Assembly (NCBI GenBank): GCA_963576735.1
Contig: OY755176.1
Span: forward strand, 19,081,423 to 19,145,422
Direction: 5' to 3'
Length of the DNA stretch: 64,000 nucleotides
From: Bedellia somnulentella
Lineage: Eukaryota; Arthropoda; Insecta; Lepidoptera; Bedelliidae
The notes below the pieces were generated by a model. It was not told where the DNA came from. It did not search any database and worked only from the letters and a program-made list of their open reading frames with translations. The translations under genes were made by a program, and so were the position numbers. Shown here piece by piece: positions 1 to 11,150 of this stretch; within the stretch, counting starts at the first letter, position 1; each line of letters begins with the position of its first letter.

Positions 1-210
1 AACCTTTTAACAATAAACACTTGCAAATCTTCAAAACATACCGATAAGTAAAGCAAGTCAGTCAAACAAATTGACCTCAGCTTTTGAAGGCTCGTTCTGA
101 ACCAAGCACCTTTTTGAGGATGAAAGAAACTTTGAAGGGTGGGTCATATTTTGGTTCTTACGTAAAACAAACTCGTATTTTCAAGAAATGAAACGTGAGT
201 TTTACACAAA

Positions 211-668
211 ATACATACATTCATATACTCACGGCTATAACTCCCTAGAAGAGGTAGCCAGAGTTAAGGAGAAATCCTACAGCCACTTTTGGAAATTAGG
301 TGAGGAAAGATGGTAAAATGAAGGTCTCCCACCGGAAGGTAATGTGAGTAGAGGACGACCACGGAGGACACACCTGGACCAAATAGAGTGTGTGCTCAAA
401 AAGGCCGGGGCGTCCGAAGCATGAAGAATGAAAGAGCATGTATGTAAAGTTTGATGGATGTAAACGAAGCTAGAGAGGTTTGCCAGGATCGTACAAAGTG
501 GCTATCAATAGTCTCTGCCTACCCCAACGGGAAATAATGGCGTGAGTATATGTATGTATGTATGTCCCACCGCATCACACTTAAAAATCTCTTGAAAACC
601 CCCTTAGTCGCTTATTACGTTACCCACAGGAAGAAACGGGGTAGTGTTATTCTAAGCCGACACTTGAC
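211..668 (-). repeat. Rep-B retroposon copy, split by a LINE tail
   Basis: Rep-B is the commonest repeat here. Its sense strand starts near TGCTGTGTAGTGTCGGCTTA, has GGTTGGAGACC in the middle and ends in (TATG)n. Several copies below have 7-13 bp target duplications and share one 5' end, which suggests a SINE rather than random LINE truncations. This copy is inverted and cut at its middle by the insertion at 335-564. Confidence 0.8.
335..564 (+). mobile_element. 3' end of a non-LTR retrotransposon inserted in Rep-B
   Basis: The insertion is flanked by the direct repeat TCCCACCG (327-334 and 565-572). It encodes, in broken frames, a C-terminal stretch beginning RGRPRRTHLDQIECVLKKAG, like the end of RTE-type or related LINE reverse transcriptases of insects, and ends in (TATG)n. 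The same tail is seen near 14395, 18773 (minus), 36528 (minus) and 47848 (minus). The clade is inferred and uncertain. Confidence 0.65.
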
Positions 669-722
669 ACGAATTTTACACAAACAACTTTTATAATGAA
701 AAATAGAATTCAATGCATTTTC

Positions 723-1131
723 TAGTAGATAGCCTGATTGGTAGAACACTCGGTTATCGCGCAAACGACTAGTGTTCAAATCCTGGGTCGGGCCTACACC
801 AATTTGTCTTTTCTAAAGACATATGTGTGGTTAATTTATCATGGTTGTTACCGGTGAGGGAAAACATCGTAAGGAAACCCACATGGCTGAGTGGTACTTA
901 GTCATGTGACAGTGTATTCGTATAAAACGGCGATGGGCCTGCCCCCTATCACGTGAGTACACTGTCCATGCAAACGTGGGTACTCTGAACACCGGGTGAC
1001 AAAGTCACGTGATATTTAGAAGAATTAGTACCTTACCTTACTAAGGTAAGGTAAGGTACTAATTCTTCTAAATATCATATATAAGGGTAAGCCCTTCGGG
1101 GATATTCGGCGTGAAAGTTTATGTTCATATT
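723..1131 (+). repeat. Rep-A tRNA-derived SINE
   Basis: Rep-A is a roughly 365 bp SINE. Its head carries an A-box-like GATAGCCCAGTGGGTAGA and a B-box-like GTTCAAATCC, the body includes GGTGAGGGAAAACATCG and CCAACCCCTTCGGGGATA, and the tail is TATGTTATGT. This copy is nearly full length but holds an inverted duplication at 1010-1077. Confidence 0.8.
1010..1077. repeat. Perfect inverted repeat inside a SINE
   Basis: Arms of 31 bp (1010-1040 and 1047-1077) around the 6 bp loop CTAAGG. The left arm is normal SINE sequence and the right arm is its reverse complement, so this is a local inverted duplication absent from the other copies. Confidence 0.85.
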
Positions 1132-1388
1132 TATGCATTTTCTATTAAAGTAAATAAGTAAAAAAAGGAAGGTATAATTAAATGAGCAAACGAGAAATAG
1201 ACTCAATTTGGGTGGTATTGCTCGAAATAGCAGCCTCTTTAAATAGTTCAAACCAGATATAAAAATAACCACAATGAAAATCTGAACCTTGTGATCTGCT
1301 AAATCAATGCGTATTCACACGTCGATTCAGCGTCATATGCAAAAATTAAAAAAAAAAAAACTTCCTAACACTGTGATAACTGCTTCAC

Positions 1389-1550
1389 ACATACATACAT
1401 ACATATACTCACGTCTATATCTTCCTAAAATGGGTAGCCAGAGCTTCAGAATCAGGAAATTCTTTAGCAACTTTTGGAAGGGAAAAGATTACTTTACGAT
1501 TACCCATGGGAAGAAATGGGGTAATGCTGTTCCAAGCCAACACTACACAC
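1389..1550 (-). repeat. Rep-B copy with internal deletion
   Basis: Starts with (CATA)n, contains the GGGTAGCCAGAGC block, then jumps to the AAGAAATGGGGTA end. About 85 bp of the middle, including the GGTTGGAGACC box, is missing. Confidence 0.7.
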
Positions 1551-2317
1551 CATCCATACACAGCATAAATCATTCATATTCATAACTACATTCGTATTCG
1601 GAAACAATTGACTGCGCATCAGAAGAGAAATACATCACTGCGAGGTTATACTCGTAAATTATAAACTTTTCACCCAACCCTTGTCACGTTTATTCTGTTT
1701 ATTTAACTTATGTGAAATTATCACAATAAACCAAATTACAGAAATGTTGTGCTTCAAATTGCAATAAAACTTCTCAAGCCCCGGTAACTTGTGCCTCACT
1801 CATGCCAAGTTTAAGTTAGGCACATGGCGCGCCTTTTAAGTACTGTCGTTCGCATATTTACTCCCAATTTTGAATTAAGAACTTTATGATATTTATTGTG
1901 TTTTAAATTTGAAAAAAATATAACGTTTAAATGTGTTGGATGATGTGTAAAATGGAATGTTAGCAAGGAAAATGTTTGTGTTTTGTGTTTTGTATTAAAT
2001 TCCGAAAAGCTATATTGCGACCACAAAGATTTGAAGGTCTAAGATCTGTTTTTCACGATGAAACCCGATGTCTGCAGACTGTGAAACACTCGTTTTAGTG
2101 ATAAATCTAGGGAAGGAGTAACACTACATTTAGTGACAAATACCTGTAAGGACGACTATAATCACCTAAACCGAATATAAATTTTATGCTATGACACAAT
2201 AGAACCTAGCAGATAATCATGTGATATATGGGGAATAGATACTTTACTAGAAAGACTTTAAAAGAGCTCGGCGTGAGAAAGCTAGCTTGTTCTTGGGTTA
2301 TACATTTATTATATTTA
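1551..2317. other. No recognised feature
   Basis: AT-rich sequence with no convincing open frame, repeat family member or RNA gene that I can see. Confidence 0.5.
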
Positions 2318-3254
2318 CTAGTGGATCGTCCCAGCTTCGCACGGGTAGCGTTGTTTTTTTAAATATCTGAGGTTTCTTTCTTCAGTCCCTGCTTAAGCAT
2401 TGTGAAATTTATTTAATTTATAGCACTCCCTAAACAGTGTAGTTTGGTGATTTTGAATGCGCTTTAATGAACGGTTCAGTATTTTCCATTAAATAGCAAA
2501 TTTTGGAATAAAACGCTATGAAGTATTTATAACAATCAGAAAAATAAATCATTACGTGATGTAGGATGCAACTACTGGCGCCATCTAGTATGTTATATAT
2601 AAATTAGTAAAGATTTGGTTTTGGTCACGGGCGCGCTGGCTTATTTTATGTATAATTTCGGTGTTTGTCTACCGATTTCTATGATTCTTTTTTTATTGAA
2701 TAGGTAATAATGTTACCTTTTTTAAATTTGGGATGAGTGAGACGTTTACAAACGTAAGAGTAAACAAATATAATCAGAATGTTCCGAACTGCTAAGCTAT
2801 CAGGAATTACACGTGTTATTGAGAGTCAACCGTAAAAGATAGACATAAACTGTATTAGAATTTTTTTTAGGTAATTTTATGCAGTTTTTTTCTGTCATAC
2901 ATGATTTCTATGTTAGTTTAACCATTAAGGCTGAAAACGCGACGGAAGCTTAAAAAATGGAGTTACTTCTCCCATTTTCCCAAAATTTCCCAAAATTCCC
3001 CTTTACTACTCTGCTAGAAAGTATACAAAAACCTGCGCAGAAGTATGAAGAATAATTGTACCAAGTTTCGTTAGAATCCGTCGAGTAGTTTTTGTTTCCA
3101 TAAGGAACATACAAACCGACAGACAGACAGACAAAAATTTTACTGATTGCATTTTTGGCATCAGTATCGATCCCTAATCATCACCTGATAGTTATTTTGA
3201 AAATATATTTCATGTACAGAATTAACCTCTCTACAGATTTATTATAAGTATAGA
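2318..3254 (-). mobile_element. Non-autonomous Helitron
   Basis: On the minus strand it starts TCTATACTTATAATAAATC after host A and ends GATCCACTAG before host T, the usual TC...CTAG ends and A/T target of lepidopteran Helitrons. Near the 5' end it has the characteristic CTGTCTGTCTGTCGG run (3110-3140 region). No Rep/helicase coding is present. Confidence 0.75.
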
Positions 3255-3392
3255 TTAGCTTTTTGACGATCATAAGGCGACCCGCGTCACATGGTGTTAG
3301 AAGACTCTTCATGTTTCACCAAGTGGTGTCTAATTACATCGACACTAACGTGATATATGTGTTTAACGTTTCGACACGTTTACTGGTGTTGT

Positions 3393-3637
3393 ACATACAT
3401 ATACTCACGGCTATAAATCCCTAATAAGGGTAGCCAGAGCCAAGGAATTAGTAATTCCTCAGCCACTTTTGGAAGTTGCGCGGGGAAAAGATGGTAAAAT
3501 AAAGATTGTTGGTGATGGGTCTCCAACCGCATCGCCCAAAAATCCCTTAAAAAGCCTCAATACCGTTAGTCGCCTCTTACGAACACCCACCGGAAGAAAT
3601 GGAGTAGTGCTATTCTAAGCCAACACTACACAGCATA
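3393..3637 (-). repeat. Full Rep-B copy with 13 bp target duplication
   Basis: The direct repeat TTACTGGTGTTGT occurs at 3380-3392 and 3638-3650. These flanks define both ends of Rep-B exactly and show that it moves as a retroposon. Confidence 0.9.
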
Positions 3638-3650
3638 TTACTGGTGTTGT

Positions 3651-4765
3651 GGTCACCAATATCTATTATTTAAAAAAGCCTGTGGCTACCACAAAAATAT
3701 GGTTCATCATCACTGACGTGATATATTTATCCGACCAAAGTTCCGAAACAGGTGATGGTGTTGTGGTCACCATCAACCATAGCTGCCATAATTTTGAATT
3801 TCTTAGTAAATTTATAAGTATTTAGGCATTAAACAGAAAACATGAAACTACGAAATCCTTTTAATCCTCAAAGTCATCATTGTTCTCATCGAATCTCTCT
3901 CCAAATAATCCGCAGCCAAAAGCTAAATACTTATATCATACTAATCTACAGCATTCATGCCTCTAAGAAAAGGCATTTTACGATCCGAGCCATGTCAAGT
4001 AAGCAAACAATAAACTCTGTGACGGTACGAATGGGCCACAAAACATCATTGCCAATTAATCTTAAAAGACCCTAACGAGACTATCAGTCATAATCATAAA
4101 CCACTCAAGGGCACAAAGGAAGACTTTGTCTTTTATATTTGACGTCAGTTGTAAGATGACAAAGTCATGATAATATATTAGTTAGTAAAGCATTCATGTT
4201 CCATTACCTAGCCATGTGGTTTTCCTTACGATATATCCTTATTTCCTCAGAAAATCCCTCATTCATAAATCAAATTTAATATGATTTACTCAAATACGTC
4301 TTTAAAATGAATACGGGATTTTCACATCAAAAGTCCTCATTGTCGAACTGTCGTAATATATGAGTCGTCATTGACATCCGTCATAGTGGAAAACGGGCAC
4401 AAAAATGGGCAGTTCTATGTAACGAGGACAAAAGTATTCACAGCGAGCAAGCGGTAATCATATTTTTTGCGCGCTACTTATGAAATTGATCTCTTTTGTC
4501 AAGTAAACCTAATATAGTTGAAAAGTGACGTTTTTCGGCGAAAATAACACGTTGTCAAGCAGATACGCATATTGCTTCGGTTTTGTAGTTGTTTCAATAC
4601 ATTTAAGATAAAAAATATATTTAAAAAATACTGAATGGATAAGTCTAGCACTCAAGACTCGCAGTAATCTTTATGTATTTAATTTAACAGTATTAAAAAG
4701 TCATACAACTACTAGAAAGCTACATCAACCCTGAGTGACGTGAACCATATATTTCATTCCGTAGA
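3651..4765. other. No recognised gene
   Basis: About 1.1 kb of AT-rich sequence. A weak Rep-A resemblance (AGCCATGTGGTTTTCCTTACG near 4210-4235, minus) is the only repeat signal. Confidence 0.4.
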
Positions 4766-5021
4766 CATACATACATACATATACTGACGGCTGTAAATCC
4801 CTAGTAGAGGTAGCCAGAGCTAAAGAATTAAAAATTCCTCAGCCACTTTTGGAAGTTGAGTGGATAAAAGATGGTAAAATTAAGGTTGTTAGTGATGGGT
4901 CTCCAACCGCATCGCCCAAAAATTCCTTAAAAAGCCCACATACCGTTAGTCGCCTCTTACGTACACCCACCGGAAGAAATGGGGTAGTGCTATTCTAAGC
5001 CAATACTACACAGCATTAGAA
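4766..5021 (-). repeat. Full Rep-B copy with target duplication
   Basis: Flanked by TCCGTAGA at 4758-4765 and 5022-5029. Complete from (CATA)n to the TAGTATTGGC end. Confidence 0.85.
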
Positions 5022-5029
5022 TCCGTAGA

Positions 5030-5547
5030 ATAAAAACATATTTGTTAGTATAGCTCTCCGGATCCCATGGTAGCTCGATTACGGTATTGTGAAGATAATT
5101 TATCCACCAATTAAGACCCAGCCCGATTTCAATCCTTCGGCAATCAAAAGCCAAATATCTTACAATCTAAAACGAGATTACTGGCAAGATTATAGAAGAT
5201 TCCAACTTGAAACTCCAAAAACAAAATTCATTACAACATAAATGAGTTGTATTGTTTCCCGAAAGCGTTTGAAACGAAATTTGATTGCGGGAGAACAACT
5301 CTAATAGCTTTCACTGAATTACTTTTACAAAATCGTCGATTTTCAGCCACTTTGGACGATAAAAAGGGTTAATATGGTGATATATGGAATCATTGATGAA
5401 ACATTGCCAACGGCTACGCGCATCGATCACTTAAAGGTCCCTTGTGGGTCTCCGCCATTTATTTGGCAATTTTAACTGTCACACTTATTTGGAGTCAGGA
5501 TTTTTCAAATTGAACTCAGCCTTTGCGCTATATTTCTTGGACGGAAT
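5030..5547. other. No recognised feature
   Basis: AT-rich; no supported coding region, repeat or RNA gene seen. Confidence 0.4.
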
Positions 5548-5625
5548 GGCAGAGGTGCTTATACTTTTGAACATCACGTGATATTTCTATCTGGTGTTCA
5601 GTATACCCACGTTTTGCTGTCCATA
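5548..5625 (-). repeat. Rep-A fragment
   Basis: Only the 3' part of the SINE remains: GGCAGAGGT, the AACATCACGTGAT block and CCCACGTTTTGC. Confidence 0.6.
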
Positions 5626-5788
5626 TATTTTGAAATAACCTAGAGGATTAAATTAAGTACTGTTACAATATTATGTCCTACATCGTAATTTAAAATAATG
5701 CCTGCTGACTCAATACGGAGCAATAATTTTATTAACATAAAAGTAGGTTATTGCAGTGTATTCAGAAAATTTCTTTTTATAACAATTA

Positions 5789-5881
5789 CATACATATACT
5801 CACGGCTGTCAATCCCTAGAAGGAGTAGCCAGAGCTAAGGAATTAGAAATTCCTCAGCCACTATTGGAAATGTGAGTGGGG
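5789..5881 (-). repeat. 5'-truncated Rep-B with target duplication
   Basis: Just 93 bp of the tail side of Rep-B, flanked by AACAATTA at 5781-5788 and 5882-5889. Truncation at the 5' end with an intact duplication fits target-primed reverse transcription. Confidence 0.8.
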
Positions 5882-5889
5882 AACAATTA

Positions 5890-6765
5890 AGTAATGTTTA
5901 ATCCATCCAAGTGGTGCAATAGTAATATTTTCTTTATTATTCATTGTTATATTTTGGATAGAAAGATCATGGACACTTTTATCTGAAAATCAAGTTCAAG
6001 CCATAAAAAAGCTTCACATCATTTTCCCCAGCCTATCCTGTAACACACAAATAAATTTTGTATCCTTTATTGCACACTTGACAAAGTTTAAGGAAAGTCA
6101 CTTGTAGATAACAAAGTAACTTACCTCAAAGTTTCGAGTATTGACAAAGACAGATAGCGGTGAAAAAAGTTTGTTATCAGTTGGGCAGTGAGACGATATC
6201 TTATATACTTCGTAACCAATCCCTTGAGAATACTATCGCTATAGTTCTTACTCGATCTGTTGAATAGGCCGTACCACGAACGAGGTAATATTCTGAGCTT
6301 GCCAGTTAGGAAGAGATAAATATTTATGACACTTGAAAGTGTAAAAAAGACAGCTGTTTTAAACCAAATTAAATTTGTGTTTCCACTGTAGGAGGATTTA
6401 ACAAATTCGTATTTAGCCCAACATTTTTGTTTCTCATTTGAAATGCGGAATTATATTAAAATACATTTTTTCTCCACAATAGTAAAATAATTCTAATCTA
6501 TTGCATAAATGTATATGTTTGGTTCGCGAACATTCCACCATTTATATAAAATTTAATATTTGTATAACATGATGAATACCACTCGTGTCGTGCGAAGAAA
6601 CTAAAGAAAATGTGTTTTTGAAGAAGACGTGGGCGATGTTTGGAAAACCATCATTGACAATACTTTATTTTAATACCTTTTGCGCACTTAACTTCCTTAG
6701 CTGAGAAATTGCTAACTCCGTAGCTCTGGTTATCCTTATTTTGGGATTCAGTAGAAGTTTAGCCG
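5890..6765. other. No recognised feature
   Basis: About 880 bp of AT-rich sequence without a supported gene or repeat. Confidence 0.4.
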
Positions 6766-7190
6766 CCTCATTTATCATGGTTGTTAACGGTGAGGGAAAA
6801 CATCGTGAGGAAGCCATCATGAGCTCAGTAGGTAGCACACCGCTTATCGTGCAAACGACGAGGATTCAACTCCCGGGTCGAGCCTACACGAAATTATCTT
6901 ATATAATGCTATATGTGTGGTTAACGGTAAAAGAACACATATCGTAAAGAAATCCACATAGCTGAGTGGCACTTACTACAAAAAGGCGATAGGCCTGCCC
7001 CCTATCACATGTAAAAATTTGTCATGTGGCAGTGTATTCGTACCAAACGGCGATATACCTGATCTGTCCAAACAAAACGTAGGTATTCTGAACACCAGGA
7101 GACAAAGTCACGTGATGATTAGAAGTATAAGTACCTCTGCCAACCCCTTCGGGGATATGCGGTGTGAACGTTTATGTTATGTTTAGCCGC
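6766..7190 (+). repeat. Two joined Rep-A copies
   Basis: A short middle piece (TTTATCATGGTTGTTAACGG, from 6768) is followed by a nearly complete, diverged copy with both promoter-like boxes (AGCTCAGTAGGTAG, ATTCAACTCCC) and the TATGTTATG tail. Confidence 0.7.
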
Positions 7191-7672
7191 CTCGTACGTC
7201 ACCCCTGAACAGAGACGGGAAACTAACTAATAAGTCGCAATAACGTTTTATAAATGCATTTACGACGTGTGGGAAACGCAAAGATATACTAACCTGTACA
7301 CCCCGCTGTGTACCTTACCCTATCCGACTTAGCTTAGGCACACTCCTCTGCCTCGCCAGGGCGGCCTTCAGCCGCACGTCAAAACACTTCAAGGTGACGC
7401 CGCATAGGCCGCAGGGCCAGCAGCACCAAAACGATATGTATAAAATACCGCGAGTAAAAATGCTAGTGCAAGTAGAAGAAAGACAGTCAACTGTTTAGCC
7501 AATTTCCTATTTTGCCTTTTTACTGTTATCATCCGTAAGCCAAATTTGCAGACAACCAATTTATGTATATATTATAGTAAAATTATGTAAAAGAAAGTCG
7601 TGTTAATAATACTATTTTAACTCACAAAGAGCGAAACCAAATTGGCTGAAAATTGGTGGGGAAATAGTTTAT
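7191..7672. other. GC-rich patch and Helitron-like fragment
   Basis: 7300-7430 is unusually GC-rich (CGCCAGGGCGGCCTTCAGCC) and may come from a mobile element, but I cannot place it. 7590-7672 resembles the 5' part of lepidopteran Helitrons (GGCTGAAAATTGGTGGGG). Confidence 0.35.
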
Positions 7673-7830
7673 AACTAGAATGTTTTTTGATCATGAAGCC
7701 TCATGTGGGGATTATTTCTAATAAATAAAGGATAAATACAGGAAAGAAAAAAGGTTGCGAAATTTCTCTTTCCTTTATTTATTAGAAATGATCCCCACAT
7801 GAGACTTCATAAACAAAAAACGTTCTAGTT
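7673..7830. mobile_element. Inverted-repeat MITE (T family, no tRNA-like core)
   Basis: Arms of about 59 bp: the left begins AACTAGAATGTTTTTTGATC and runs through CCTCATGTGGGGATTATTTC to AATAAATAAAGG, and the right is its reverse complement with few mismatches. Other copies of these arms (17171, 25320, 33235) enclose a tRNA-like sequence that is missing here. Confidence 0.8.
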
Positions 7831-8463
7831 ATATGATATTTAGGCGTTCTCAACGCTTGCTTTCTATCTGTAAAGGCAGACAAGTGGCCTTCTGAATTTG
7901 TAAAAAATCGGAGGTAGGGAACGCTAACACTACGTAAAAAGTGAAAAGAGACATAGGAAAGAACAATTTCGCACTAGGATTCATTGAAACTATAGCTCAA
8001 TTGGCAGATTTTTCTTTCCTTTAATTATCTTTTATTTATTAGAAACATAGGCTATGTATCATCAAGCTCATATTAAAATGTAAAAAATGTAACACTGCCA
8101 ATGCAAAGGAGATTTTCTTTTCTTTTGATACTATAGCTTTGTCTACCCGTTTATGCGATCAAAGCGCTGAGTATTTGTTTTGGTGTACCATTAACACTGT
8201 ACTGTGTTCAGTCTTAAACTATAAAGCGTATTCGAGTTGGTTTAGACTGTACAATTGATTTATGTCCGTTGTCTTAAACAAACGCTTTAGTTTATAGGTT
8301 TGCAAAACATTCGGAGGTTAAAAGTGGGATAATTATAAGCTTTACATTTTTGTCTATAAGAAAATGTTTTGGTGAAGATTATAATGATTGTGCAATAAGT
8401 AAAACAGAGGCAGTCCGCTTCAGACTTAAGCAAAAATTGAAAACATTCATTTATTTATTGCCT
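7831..8463. other. Relic of the tRNA-like T element
   Basis: At about 7960-8045 AGGAAAGAACAATTTCGCAC and TATAGCTCAATTGGCAGA are followed directly by TTTTTCTTTCCTTT, so the tRNA-like core is cut in its first half. The rest shows nothing recognisable. Confidence 0.45.
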
Positions 8464-8609
8464 CAGCAGGGCAAGCACGAGCGCTATTTTATCGAAACAA
8501 TAACGGTTAGAATGAGATGGCAGTATACGATACTAAGTAAGTGCGTAAGAGATGGCTGCTTTATCCCACGCGATAACTAGTTTAAACACGGCTCGTGCTT
8601 GCCCTTCAG
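8464..8609 (+). mobile_element. 146 bp MITE (C family)
   Basis: Ends are inverted repeats CAGCAGGGCAAGCACGAG and CTGAAGGGCAAGCACGAG. An equally long inverted copy lies at 13219-13364 and a worn relic at 24310-24470. The class is unknown; I see no clear target duplication. Confidence 0.7.
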
Positions 8610-8665
8610 AAACATCTATCTTATCAATTTATTTTAATTAGCGAATCTCTGACTCAACTTGAGTA

Positions 8666-9239
8666 ACCGCGATAGCTCAGTAGTAGAACGCGGCTTGTCG
8701 TGCAGACGATGGGAGTTCAAATCTCGGGTCGAGCCTACACCAAATTGTTTTTAATAATAATAATGGTTGAAACCAAGGTCCACGACTATGAAATCCAGCG
8801 GCGCGCTGATCTGGACACCAAGCGTGATGAGTTAAAAGCCCGACCACCTAAGCTGATTCAATACAACTATATTAATGGTGTGCTCACATGCCCGCAGTGT
8901 GCGAGGATCTTTGTAAATAAGATTGGCTACACAAGCCACATGCGAGCTCACAATCGAGTCCAAAACTTTTAAAGCGGTCGCCGTGACCGAAATCGGTCGG
9001 ACCACATCATCATGTGTGGTTAACTTATCATGGTTGTAAACGATAAGGGAAAACATATCGTAAAGAAAACCACACGGCTGAGTTTTACTTAGTCATGTGA
9101 CAGTGTATTCGTACAAAACGGCGAAAGGCTTGCCCCACATCACGTGAGCACACTTTCCAAGCAAAACAATGACAATGAGAGGTAACGTTCAAAAGTACCT
9201 CTGCCAACGCCTTCGGGGATGTAAGGTGTGATATTTGAG
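8666..9239 (+). repeat. Rep-A SINE interrupted by a LINE piece
   Basis: The head (GATAGCTCAGTAGTAGAACG, GTTCAAATCTC) stops near 8750 and the body resumes at TGTGTGGTTAACTTATCATG (9012). The segment between is foreign, see 8753-9008. Confidence 0.75.
8753..9008 (+). pseudogene. C-terminal LINE fragment with C2H2 zinc finger
   Basis: An open stretch reads through VHDYEIQRRADLDTKRDELK and ends CPQCARIFVNKIGYTSHMRA-H, a single C2H2 finger (CX2C...HX3H), stopping at TAA 8970-8972. Insect LINEs with endonuclease and reverse transcriptase often end in one such finger just before the stop. It is followed by GGTCGCCGTGACCG-rich 3' sequence and a short CAT run. It looks like a 5'-truncated insertion of about 256 bp into a SINE. 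The exact LINE clade is not determined. Confidence 0.55.
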
Positions 9240-9284
9240 TTTGAGTTGATTTAATACCGAGTATATACATACATGATAAATTTA

Positions 9285-10575
9285 CGAGGGCTGCTATTTA
9301 TGTATCCGGAATAAAAAAAAGAAACAAACATATATCAATTAATATGGTTTTATTGCTTCTCAAAATATTCGCCGCTCAGATCTATACACTTTTGCATGCG
9401 TTGAAACCAATTTTCATAGCACTTTTTCCACTCAGACTGAGGTATCTCCAAAACGTGCATTTTGAACGCATCGACTGCCTCTTCGCGGCTCGAAAAACGT
9501 TGACCACGTAATTTTTTCTTCACATTTGGAAATAAATAAAAATCATTGGGTGCCAAATCAGGGCTGTACGGCGGATGACCTGTCAATTCGATCTTTTGAG
9601 CTTCTAAAAACTGAGTTGTGACGGCCGACCTGTGACAGCTAGCATTGTCGTGATGCAGAATGATTCTACGTTGTCGGTTAGTCTTTCTTATTTGTTCAAA
9701 GACTTCCGGCAAACAAATGGTCGTATACCACTCCGAATTAACAGTTTTACGATTCTCTAAAGGCACTGTAGCTACATGGCCATTTATACCAAAAAAACAA
9801 GCGACCATTTGCTTCAATGTGCTTTTTGCACGAATAACTTTTGTTGGGTTCGGCTCATCTTGGAACACCCACACCGTGGACTGCTGCTTAGTTTCGGGGT
9901 CGTAAGCGTAGATCCAAGATTCGTCACCTGTGTAGATATTATAAACAGCTTTTGACGCACCACGGTTGTATTTTTTTAACATTTCTTTGCACCAATCGAC
10001 ACGAGCCTGTTTTTGATCAATACTCAAGTTGTGCGGAATCCAACGGGAGCAAATTTTTTTTACAGCTAAATGTTCATGAAGTATCTTATGTATGCTCGTC
10101 ATACTAATGCCCAGAGATGCCTCTATCTCACGATATGTAACATGACGATCTTGAGTTATTAGTTCCCGGACAGCATCGATGTTTTGAGGTACAACGACCG
10201 TTTTAGGGCGACCTTCTTTAATTTCATCAGTAAGCTTAGATCGTCCACGATTAAACTCGCTAAACCAGTGATACACAGTGGTCTTTGAGGGTGCTTCATC
10301 CCCAAAAGTTGAAGTAAGCTGATCGATGCACTGTTTTTGAGTTAGACCACGCCGAAAATCGTAAAAAATCATGGCACGAAAATGTTCACGAGTTAAATCC
10401 ATGGTGGTGAAGACACGCAATTTTCAAAATGACGCTACGATGTGAAAACAATTGACAGTCACATAAAAATAAATGTATTCTAAAGCTAAAGAGTTCTATT
10501 TTTAAATGATGTAATTACTTTTTAAATTATTGTTCTGTAAGTGGCCAGTTCCGGATACATAAATAGCAGCCCTCG
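9285..10575 (-). mobile_element. Complete mariner transposon
   Basis: The 1291 bp element is bounded by identical terminal inverted repeats of at least 26 bp that begin CGAGGGCTGCTATTTATGTA. The expected TA target duplications are at 9283-9284 and 10576-10577. It lies between two Rep-A stretches and encodes an uninterrupted transposase. Identical repeats plus an open frame suggest a young, possibly still mobile copy (inference). Confidence 0.92.
9350..10402 (-). CDS. Mariner transposase
   Basis: The 350-residue product is the cut-and-paste transposase that would act on the surrounding repeats. I start at the ATG at 10402; the longer frame begins with a non-ATG codon. The N-terminal third holds two helix-turn-helix segments (about residues 10-45 and 80-115) for repeat binding. 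The catalytic D,D34D triad is complete: D160 in GDESWIY, D252 in HHDNASCH and D287 in YSPDLAPNDF. HNLSIDQKQARVDWC matches the WVPHEL-type linker of the family. Length is normal for mariner (about 345-355). There are no stops or frameshifts. It is the same protein group that animal genomes often annotate as SETMAR-like. The subfamily was not assigned. Confidence 0.95.
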   Translation of the reverse strand: MDLTREHFRAMIFYDFRRGLTQKQCIDQLTSTFGDEAPSKTTVYHWFSEFNRGRSKLTDEIKEGRPKTVVVPQNIDAVRELITQDRHVTYREIEASLGISMTSIHKILHEHLAVKKICSRWIPHNLSIDQKQARVDWCKEMLKKYNRGASKAVYNIYTGDESWIYAYDPETKQQSTVWVFQDEPNPTKVIRAKSTLKQMVACFFGINGHVATVPLENRKTVNSEWYTTICLPEVFEQIRKTNRQRRIILHHDNASCHRSAVTTQFLEAQKIELTGHPPYSPDLAPNDFYLFPNVKKKLRGQRFSSREEAVDAFKMHVLEIPQSEWKKCYENWFQRMQKCIDLSGEYFEKQ

Positions 10576-10578
10576 TAA

Positions 10579-10835
10579 TTGATCATGGTTGCTAACGGTG
10601 AGGGAAAACATCGTGAGGAAACCCACATGGCTGAGTTGTACTTAGTCATGTGACAGTGTATTCGTACAAAACGGCGATAGGCCTGCCCCCTTTCACGTGA
10701 GTACACTGTCTAAGCAAAACGTGGGTACCTTCTCTGGAAACTAGATGGCGCTTGCCATGTGAGTTCAGGAGTATTGGTACCTCTGCCAACCCCTTCGGGG
10801 ATAAACGGCGTGAACGTTTATGTTATATTATGTTA
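10579..10835 (+). repeat. Rep-A SINE, 5' part missing
   Basis: Begins TTGATCATGGTTGCTAACGG right at the mariner end and runs to CGTTTATGTTATATT. It has the variant body with CTAGATGGCGCTTG in place of the usual ACACCAGGTGAC block, like the copy at 14554. Confidence 0.8.
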
Positions 10836-10837
10836 TA

Positions 10838-11096
10838 TATACATACATTATACATAATATGTACTCACGGCTATAAATACCTAGAAGGGGTAGCCAGAGC
10901 TAAGGAATTAGAAATTCCTCAGCCACTTTTGGAAATGTGAGTGGAGAAACTATGGTAAAAATAAAGGTTGATGGTGATGGGTCTTCAACCGCATCGCCCA
11001 ACAATCCCTTAAAGACCCCAATACCGTTAGTCGCCCCTTACGTACACCCACCGGAAGAAATGGGGTAGTGATATTTTAAGCCGACACTTCACAGCA
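10838..11096 (-). repeat. Rep-B copy
   Basis: Complete inverted copy with a disturbed (CATA)n end, from TATACATACATTATAC to the CACTTCACAGCA end. Confidence 0.8.
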
Positions 11097-11150
11097 ATAA
11101 CCGAATATATATTAAGCAATTATTGCTATGTATTTACCGTGGTTGTCATC

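Noticed and set aside
1075..1585. Small frames near the left end
   Set aside because: They overlap Rep-A and Rep-B copies and are by-products of those repeats.
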